From: CAZIPZ01 sp964541075
GTDB lineage: Bacteria > Acidobacteriota > Terriglobia > 20CM-2-55-15
Direction of reading: 5' to 3'
Length of the DNA: 11,119 bases
NCBI GenBank assembly: GCA_964541075.1
Contig: CAZIPZ010000137.1
Location: 1 to 11,119, forward strand
The position numbers and the translations under genes are program-made. The notes beneath the pieces are model-generated. The model made no database searches. It had not been told where the DNA came from and saw only the letters and a program-made list of their open reading frames with translations. The first letter of the stretch is position 1, and each line of letters opens with the position of its first letter. Of the stretch, positions 1-5,368 are shown in pieces.

Positions 1-917
1 CACTGAGCGTCGTGCTAGCCCACGCCGGTCTTGTCACTTTGCTGTTCATCTGGGCCCGGCGACAGACCGGCGACCGTCTATGGCCCTTTCTGCTGGGTGC
101 GACAACGGCTACGATGGGACCGGCGGGAGCGATTGGAACTCTCGCGACGATGGGTTTGACTGCATACTATCGCCGCTCCGCCACTCCTTTTGAAGAATGG
201 TACAGATCCCTCTTTCCCGAGGACGATCTCGATGGAGATCGCAATTCCCTCGCGGCGTTTCATGTCGAATCGGCCAGCTCCGGCGTCGCACCATTCATCG
301 ACATTCTCGCTTTTGGAAGCCTGACGCAGAAGCAGGACTTGCTGACACTCATCACCAAACGATTCAAACCGGCCTTCGCTCCGGCGCTGCGGCTCGCTTT
401 GAACGATCAAAACAATGCAATCCGCGTACAGGCTGCATCCTCGGTCGCAAAACTCGAACACGATTTCACTCAGCGCAGCCTCAAGCTTGCTCAAACAACC
501 ACCGATCGGCCCACGGCTGCACAGTTTCTCGAACTGGCGCGCCACTATGCTGAATATGCGGAGACCGGCTTGCTTGATTTCGAGCGTGAAATTGCGTGTC
601 TGGACAGTGCGATCGATGCCTACAGGAAGTATCTCGAAATGGAACCGTCGGACCTTGAAGCATGGGCCGCTGTGGGAAAACTTCTTCTGAAGGCTGGCCG
701 TACGGAAGAGGCGAATCGCTGGCTGTCCACCCCGGTGGAAGAAGGCCGCGTCTCGAAGGAAATTCTACTGCCGTATCTGGACACACTGTTCCGACTCAAT
801 CGCCTCGATGAACTTCGAACAACTGCGCGTAAGCACTCGGGGACGATCTTGAACAATTGCGAATTTATGGACGCGTCGGGTGAGGCAGTGAAGCTTTGGG
901 CAGGTGCGGAATGCTGA
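1..917 (+). CDS. pelE: PelE-like TPR membrane protein, 5'-truncated by window
   Basis: The frame is open to the left edge (codons from base 3), and the GTG at 12 is unlikely to be the true start because a hydrophobic stretch already runs through it, so the gene probably begins upstream. Two N-terminal hydrophobic segments (about bases 3-55 and 81-165) are followed by a polar domain. A HEAT-like stretch lies around 380-450, and a TPR-type helical repeat around 590-725 includes the run AWAAVGKLLLKAGRTEEANRW. Two membrane helices plus a cytoplasmic TPR domain is the PelE architecture. In Pel systems PelE joins PelD, PelF and PelG in the inner-membrane synthase/transport complex. The assignment relies strongly on position: the stop overlaps the pelF start (ATGCTGA, 911-917), implying coupled translation. 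Taken alone it would only be called a TPR membrane protein. Confidence 0.75.
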   Translation, partial: LSVVLAHAGLVTLLFIWARRQTGDRLWPFLLGATTATMGPAGAIGTLATMGLTAYYRRSATPFEEWYRSLFPEDDLDGDRNSLAAFHVESASSGVAPFIDILAFGSLTQKQDLLTLITKRFKPAFAPALRLALNDQNNAIRVQAASSVAKLEHDFTQRSLKLAQTTTDRPTAAQFLELARHYAEYAETGLLDFEREIACLDSAIDAYRKYLEMEPSDLEAWAAVGKLLLKAGRTEEANRWLSTPVEEGRVSKEILLPYLDTLFRLNRLDELRTTARKHSGTILNNCEFMDASGEAVKLWAGAEC

Positions 918-2449
918 CCCCGAAACCTGCGCTGCATCATGCCTCGGCTAAGAAACTAGCGGATGTCTGCCTGATCCTTGAGGGCACCTACCCCTATGTA
1001 ACGGGCGGTGTATCGAGTTGGACACAGGACCTGCTTATCGCCCAGAGCCATCTAACTTTTCACCTCGTGACGCTTCTGCCGCGGAACGCCGATCTCACCC
1101 TTCGCTACAAAATTCCAGCAAACGTCCTCAGCACTTCTCAGGTTGTGATTCAGGAATTGCCCGAAGGCGGCCGGCCATCGCGTCAGGTGGAGCGTCTTTT
1201 TCACGATCTCGAAAGTCCTCTTTCCCGGTTGCAGGCGCGTGGAGGACTGGCCGACCTGGTTGATTTGCTCAACATTCTTCGATCCAACAACGATCTCGGC
1301 GGTGCGAGGCTGCTCAATTCCGAGGCTGCGTGGAACATGCTGGTTCGAATGTACAACCACGAACTCTCTCACACTTCGTTCCTCGATTATTTCTGGAGCT
1401 GGCGGGCGCTCCTGGGAGGCCTCTACTCCGTCCTTCTTGCCGATATTCCCCCTGCCAAGGTTTATCACTCCGTATCCACGGGGTATGCCGGACTGTTCAT
1501 CGCCCGAGCTCATGCGGAAACGGGCCGGCCGGTGCTGTTGACGGAGCATGGAATTTACACGAACGAACGTCGCATCGAGATGGCGATGGCGAATTGGCTT
1601 CATGACGCTCCGATGAACAGCTTGCAGGTGGATGCTCCGCGCCGCATGTTGAAAGATTTGTGGGTCGACACCTTTATTGGGTACTCCCGCGCCTGTTATG
1701 AAGCGGCCAGCGAGATCATCACGTTGTACGCGGGCAATCAGCAATTTCAAATCAACGACGGCGCGCCTCAAGAAAAGCTGCGGATCATTCCCAACGGAAT
1801 CGATTTCGACCGGTACTCCGCCGTCGCTCGGGACCCTCTTCCGCATCCGCCGACGGTCGCATTGATCGGCCGCGTCGTACCCATCAAGGACGTAAAAACG
1901 TTCATCCGCTCCATTGCACTTCTGCGCGCCTCAATACCCGACGTTCGAGCCCTTATTCTTGGACCAACAGACGAAGAACCGGATTACTTTAGTGAGTGCG
2001 CTCAGCTGGTCCACCACTTTGGACTTCAAGACACCATTGAATTCACAGGCCGCGTACGGCTGGACGACTATCTCGGAAAGATCGACGTGGTCGTCTTGAC
2101 CAGTCTTAGTGAGGCGCAACCCCTCGTCATATTGGAAGCGGGCGCAGCGGGAATCCCCATTGTCGCAACGGAAGTCGGCGCATGCCGGGAGATGATCCTC
2201 GGACGGGACGACGAAGAGCCGAAGCTGGGCGCCGGTGGAGCGGTGACGGCGCTCTGCAATCCTTCAGCAACTTCCCACGAACTGGCAAAATTGCTCACGA
2301 ATCGTGAGTGGTATGACAAATGTGGCAGCGCTATTCGCGAACGCGCGCGCACACAGTACAACAAGGCGATTGTGGATCAGACGTATCAGGTCCTTTACGA
2401 AAGGTATATTCATTCATGGCCGGAATCGGCTTCGAACTGCGCAAACTAA
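911..2449 (+). CDS. pelF: PelF-type GT4 glycosyltransferase, Pel polysaccharide polymerase
   Basis: This 512-residue cytosolic GT-B glycosyltransferase is close to the usual PelF length of just over 500. The N-terminal PelF signature EGTYPYVTGGVSSW is at residues 24-37. The C-terminal Rossmann domain holds IIPNGIDFDRYS, the phosphate-binding pair R321/K326 (IGRVVPIKD) and the GT4 E-x7-E motif at E401 and E409 (EAQPLVILE). In characterised Pel systems PelF uses UDP-activated GalNAc to build the Pel backbone at the membrane complex PelD-PelE-PelG. I chose the ATG at 911, which overlaps the pelE stop and follows a purine-rich GGTGCGGA. A TTG at 896 is also in frame but has no better ribosome site, and starting at 911 places the signature at the usual distance from the N-terminus. 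The 3' end overlaps pelG by 34 bases. All expected GT4 motifs are present, so it is probably active. Confidence 0.95.
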   Translation: MLTPKPALHHASAKKLADVCLILEGTYPYVTGGVSSWTQDLLIAQSHLTFHLVTLLPRNADLTLRYKIPANVLSTSQVVIQELPEGGRPSRQVERLFHDLESPLSRLQARGGLADLVDLLNILRSNNDLGGARLLNSEAAWNMLVRMYNHELSHTSFLDYFWSWRALLGGLYSVLLADIPPAKVYHSVSTGYAGLFIARAHAETGRPVLLTEHGIYTNERRIEMAMANWLHDAPMNSLQVDAPRRMLKDLWVDTFIGYSRACYEAASEIITLYAGNQQFQINDGAPQEKLRIIPNGIDFDRYSAVARDPLPHPPTVALIGRVVPIKDVKTFIRSIALLRASIPDVRALILGPTDEEPDYFSECAQLVHHFGLQDTIEFTGRVRLDDYLGKIDVVVLTSLSEAQPLVILEAGAAGIPIVATEVGACREMILGRDDEEPKLGAGGAVTALCNPSATSHELAKLLTNREWYDKCGSAIRERARTQYNKAIVDQTYQVLYERYIHSWPESASNCAN

Positions 2450-3645
2450 CGCGCCGAGACGACCTTATTGGAATTGCACAAGGCTATACCCATTCCGCGT
2501 TGACTGCGACTGGACCTTGGCTTTTGACCATCATCGCCCTCAGCAGCATCGTAATGTTGGGTTCGACCAGCGTGTCGGTCGACAATCTGAACACTTTCCG
2601 CCTCATTATTATTTACAACTTCGCGTTTTCGCTCGTGATGTCGGGTCCATTTGTAATGATTGTCACACGTTTTCTCGCGGATGCGATTTATGCGAAGGAC
2701 GTCGATCATGCGCCGTCGATGCTTACGGGCGCCCTCATGCTTGCCTGGACGAGCGTGTCGGTCCTCGTGCTTCCCTTCTACCTCTTCTACGTCAACCTGA
2801 GTCCGGCCTCGCGTTTGATCGCGATCGCCGGGTTCTTTCTGACCACTGGAATTTGGATCGTCAGCGCATTCCTGACGGCGCTCAAGGACTACAACGTTAT
2901 AACCGGCACCTTCGGCATTGGGATGATTACTGCGATTTGCGGAACTGCTGTGTGTGCACCCTTCATCGGACTTGCCGGAATGTTGCTGGGCTTCAACGTT
3001 GGACTCGCGGTGATTTTTTTCGGCCTGATTTCGAGAGTGCTTGCCGAGTACCCGTACACGGTGAAATCCGTTTTCGACTTTCGTGGATATTTTCAAAAGT
3101 ATTGGGAGCTGGCGCTGAGCGGACTTGTTTACAACTGCGCAATCTGGATCGACAAATGGGTGATGTGGACTTCTTCCGACGCGATCACCCTTAAGTCCCG
3201 AATGACGTCATATCCCGATTACGATAGTGCGATGTTTCTCGCATATCTCACCATCGTCCCGTCAATTGCCGCGTTCGTGCTCAGCCTTGAAACGGACTTT
3301 TTCGAGGAGTATCTACGCTTCTATCGCGACATTCAGAAGCACGCGACACTCGCTCAAATCGACCGGAATCACCAACGTCTTACGGAATCCATCCTGCGAG
3401 GCTCACGCAATTTTTTAGTTCTTCAGGGAAGCATTTGCCTGACCGCAATCCTGCTTGCGCCGCAGCTCCTGTCGTTCCTCAATGTGAATTTCGTTCAGCT
3501 TGGAATGTTTCGAATCGGGGTGCTTGGAGCTCTTTTCCACATCCTCTTCCTCGCGTGCTCCATTGTTATTTCCTACTTCGATCTCCGGCGCATCACACTG
3601 CAGCTGCAAGTGCTGTTTCTTGTCAGCAATGGTGTTCTGACTTAA
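2416..3645 (+). CDS. pelG: PelG-type polysaccharide transporter, cut short by an in-frame stop
   Basis: The start is the ATG at 2416 inside the pelF end, giving the typical PelG N-terminus MAGIGFELRKLTRRDDLIG; GAAAGG lies 11 bases upstream. Many hydrophobic segments follow (for example GPWLLTIIALSSIVMLG, LTGALMLAWTSVSVLVLPFY, NFLVLQGSICLTAILLAP), typical of the MOP/PST flippase-like family. PelG is thought to move the Pel polymer across the inner membrane with PelD, PelE and PelF. The reading frame ends at TAA 3643-3645 after SNGVLT, at 409 residues, whereas PelG proteins are usually about 455-465. The same frame resumes directly with typical PelG C-terminal sequence (next entry), so this is one gene with a nonsense codon rather than a naturally short protein. 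A TTA-to-TAA change would explain it. Either the transporter lacks its last membrane segment or the base is a sequencing error. Confidence 0.92.
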   Translation: MAGIGFELRKLTRRDDLIGIAQGYTHSALTATGPWLLTIIALSSIVMLGSTSVSVDNLNTFRLIIIYNFAFSLVMSGPFVMIVTRFLADAIYAKDVDHAPSMLTGALMLAWTSVSVLVLPFYLFYVNLSPASRLIAIAGFFLTTGIWIVSAFLTALKDYNVITGTFGIGMITAICGTAVCAPFIGLAGMLLGFNVGLAVIFFGLISRVLAEYPYTVKSVFDFRGYFQKYWELALSGLVYNCAIWIDKWVMWTSSDAITLKSRMTSYPDYDSAMFLAYLTIVPSIAAFVLSLETDFFEEYLRFYRDIQKHATLAQIDRNHQRLTESILRGSRNFLVLQGSICLTAILLAPQLLSFLNVNFVQLGMFRIGVLGALFHILFLACSIVISYFDLRRITLQLQVLFLVSNGVLT

Positions 3646-3807
3646 GTCACGATGAGACTCGGCTTTCCATTCTATGGCTATGGCTACTTCCTGTCGGCCC
3701 TGATCGCGTTCGTAGCCAGCTTTCTAGTATTGGGGCAATTCATCAAACGCCTGCCCTACAACACGTTTGTCGTGAACAATTCTTCGGTGGGCAAAAGGGG
3801 ACGATGA
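3646..3807 (+). pseudogene. pelG: C-terminal remainder of pelG, separated by in-frame TAA
   Basis: Reading on from the TAA in the pelG frame gives VTM, then RLGFPFYGYGYFLSALIA, then a hydrophobic run, then KRLPYNTFVVNN and a stop at 3805-3807. The FPFYGYGY stretch, a final transmembrane segment and a Y-x-x-F-V-x-N-N tail are what I expect at the end of PelG. With this piece the gene would encode about 463 residues, the normal family length. An ATG lies at 3652, six bases after the TAA, so re-initiation could make a separate 51-residue peptide, though I see no Shine-Dalgarno sequence. The last residues (from about GKRGR) and the stop are encoded by the left arm of a palindrome, suggesting the native end was overwritten by that element. 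Confidence 0.8.
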
Positions 3808-3851
3808 GCAATTTCTAAAGCGCCTAGAACTTGCTCATCGTCCCCTTTTGC
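3791..3851. repeat. 61-bp near-perfect palindrome between convergent genes (REP-like; possible bidirectional terminator)
   Basis: The arms at 3791-3811 and 3831-3851 are perfect 21-bp reverse complements, each containing GGGGACGATGAGC or its complement. After one T/C mismatch (3812/3830) a further 5 bp pair (TTCTA 3813-3817 with TAGAA 3825-3829), leaving a 7-base loop. The arm layout AAAAGGGG...CCCCTTTT resembles a two-way intrinsic terminator, which suits the convergent pelG and protease genes; the protease stop lies three bases beyond the right arm. The stem is much longer than a usual terminator, and the GGGGAC...GTCCCC ends recall mobile REP/MITE palindromes, so it may be a dispersed element. 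The structure is certain, the function is inferred. Confidence 0.9.
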
Positions 3852-3854
3852 GCT

Positions 3855-5219
3855 TTATTGGCTTACTCCGGAGAGGATGTCGATCCTTCCGCTGCCCAAC
3901 TTGCCGGCGTATGCCGGATTCTTCGCATCAATCGGCGCAGTTCCACGGCCAATCGAATCCTTCACATTCCTGGTCCAGAGGGCGCGAATCAGTGCGGCTT
4001 CACCGGCAACCAACGGCGCAGCAAAAGATGTTCCAGAGGCCATGCCGTATTTCCCGTTGGGATATGCCGAGATCAGATTGACTCCCGGGGCAGAAACAAA
4101 GATCCAGGAACCGTAGTTTGAGAAGGATGCTTTTTTATCCAACACCGTGGTCGCGGCGACCGAGATCACCGAAGAATAGGCAGCCGGATACTGCGGCTTG
4201 GAAACATCCGCGTTTCCTGCGGATGCCACTACGACCACGCCTCTGTTTGAAGCAAAATCGATTGCCGTTTGGACGGATTTGTAAGACGCATCCATTCCGA
4301 AACTCATGTTGATCACGTGCGCGCCGTTTCGACTTGCGTAATAGATTGCTTTTGCGATCGAGAAGACGTTGGCGCCGCCGTCATTGTTGAAAACCCGAAG
4401 CGGCATGATCATTGCATCTGGAGCAACGGCTGCAATCAATCCCGCGCACATCGTTCCATGACCGAATGCGGCATTGTCCCGGCGCAGCAGTCCAAACAGC
4501 GTTTGATCAAGGAAAGCCGCAGCAGATTGGTCGATGAAGGCTGCTTCAGATTGATTTAGGAATGCGGACATCGACTGGTCCAGGAACGCTGCTTCGGATT
4601 GATCCAGAAAAGCCGCCTCCGACTGGTCGAGAAATGCGGCTGAAGACTGATCTAAAAACGCAGCCTCAGATTGGTCCAGGAAGGCCGCTTCCGATTGGTC
4701 CAGGAACGCCGCTTCCGATTGGTCTAGCGTCCCTGTGGAGGTAGCGCGACCCGTTACAAAATCGTATCCCCCCGTCAGATGCCCTCGGAGTGCGGGATGC
4801 GAATAGTCAATTTCCGAATTCAAATCCGCCACAACCACTCCCCGGCCCGTTGAATACGTTTGCGCCTGGGGCAAACGCAAGGCAAGGAGCTTCGGCTGAT
4901 TCTTGTACCAGTCTCCGGACTTCGTGGTTGTGAGCAACGCTGACTGCGCGTACGAAGGCAGCGAAACGACCTTGTCCAGTTCGATGAACTTGATGCCCAG
5001 CAATGCATTCGGTTGAAGCAGCGGAATCGATGGAACCCGAAGCAGATAGATGTTTGCTTCCGGTATGGAATCGAGCACCGTCCCTCCCAGAAGGCGAGTC
5101 ACCAGACTCAGGTTCGCCGGCGAGGTCAGTTGCACGACGATCGGAAAGCTTGCAGCGTTGGCGCTGGTCTGCAGTGAGAAAAACAGCAATAGCGTGGCGG
5201 CAATCATCCTGATTCTCAT
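3855..5219 (-). CDS. Secreted S8 (subtilisin-like) serine protease with octapeptide-repeat insert
   Basis: This is a 454-residue pre-pro-protease. Residues 1-23 form a Sec signal peptide (basic start, hydrophobic core, ANA-A cleavage region). Residues 25-85 look like an I9-type inhibitory propeptide (FPIVVQL ... GGTVLDSIPEANIYLLRVP). The catalytic set is present: Asp132 in VVVADLNSEIDYSHPAL, His254 in FGHGTMCAG, oxyanion Asn336 in ASAGN and Ser398 in GTSFAAP. The Asp motif is atypical (DLNSE instead of D-T-G, with two extra residues before the I-D-Y-S-H-P block). Between Asp and His lies a roughly 76-residue octapeptide-repeat tract, residues 165-240. A strong GAGGAG ribosome site (5227-5232) sits seven bases before the ATG. 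A sigma-28-type promoter lies upstream. The substrate is unknown; it should act outside the cytoplasm. No C-terminal anchor is seen. Confidence 0.95.
   Translation of the reverse strand: MRIRMIAATLLLFFSLQTSANAASFPIVVQLTSPANLSLVTRLLGGTVLDSIPEANIYLLRVPSIPLLQPNALLGIKFIELDKVVSLPSYAQSALLTTTKSGDWYKNQPKLLALRLPQAQTYSTGRGVVVADLNSEIDYSHPALRGHLTGGYDFVTGRATSTGTLDQSEAAFLDQSEAAFLDQSEAAFLDQSSAAFLDQSEAAFLDQSEAAFLDQSMSAFLNQSEAAFIDQSAAAFLDQTLFGLLRRDNAAFGHGTMCAGLIAAVAPDAMIMPLRVFNNDGGANVFSIAKAIYYASRNGAHVINMSFGMDASYKSVQTAIDFASNRGVVVVASAGNADVSKPQYPAAYSSVISVAATTVLDKKASFSNYGSWIFVSAPGVNLISAYPNGKYGMASGTSFAAPLVAGEAALIRALWTRNVKDSIGRGTAPIDAKNPAYAGKLGSGRIDILSGVSQ
4500..4727 (-). repeat. 24-bp coding tandem repeat, consensus peptide LDQSEAAF
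   Basis: Nine full octapeptide units and one degenerate half unit run in frame inside the S8 protease (residues 165-240). The units in order are LDQSEAAF three times, LDQSSAAF, LDQSEAAF twice, LDQSMSAF, LNQSEAAF, IDQSAAAF, then LDQT. The first two units differ by only two or three bases, whereas others use many different synonymous codons (CTG, CTC, TTA, CTA for Leu; TCG, TCT, TCC for Ser). Peptide conservation with codon drift suggests selection on the octapeptide rather than recent slippage alone. The tract sits between the catalytic Asp and His, where it should form a surface loop or small solenoid. Confidence 0.95.
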
Positions 5220-5271
5220 GGGAAATCTCCTCGGGCGCGGTCGTAAAGGCGAAATATCGCGCCTCTGGGAG

Positions 5272-5298
5272 ATATCGGCGAAACTTGCGAAAACTTTA
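5272..5298 (-). promoter_or_regulatory. Sigma-28 (FliA-type) promoter for the S8 protease
   Basis: Read on the - strand the sequence is TAAAGTTT, 11 bases, GCCGATAT. The enterobacterial flagellar sigma-28 consensus is TAAAGTTT-N11-GCCGATAA, so 15 of 16 defined bases match at the exact spacing. Transcription would begin about 7-8 bases downstream, near 5264, giving a leader of about 45 bases containing the GAGGAG ribosome site. It lies in the 149-bp region shared with the divergent TPR-CHAT gene, for which I see no clear promoter. The match is direct; use by the host's flagellar sigma factor is inferred. Confidence 0.75.
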
Positions 5299-5368
5299 GC
5301 AGTGAAAAATTGGGGCCGCCGCCTACAGCGCCGGTCTGAATCCGCCGAAAGGTCAGCTCAGGAGGAGA

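Noticed and set aside
1052..1846. Long - strand frame opposite pelF (and similar ones opposite pelG and the beta-helix gene)
   Set aside because: These lie antisense to genes with clear family motifs and give arginine- and proline-rich translations without recognisable domains, as expected for shadow frames.
4500..4727. Regular 24-bp repeats considered as a CRISPR or satellite array
   Set aside because: There are no unique spacers, and the units encode an in-frame conserved octapeptide within a clear protease.
5249..5292. Three GCGAAA hexamers and a GA(A/G)ATATCG direct repeat in the protease/TPR-CHAT spacer
   Set aside because: Short and irregularly spaced, and partly explained by the sigma-28 promoter on the opposite strand; not enough to call operators.
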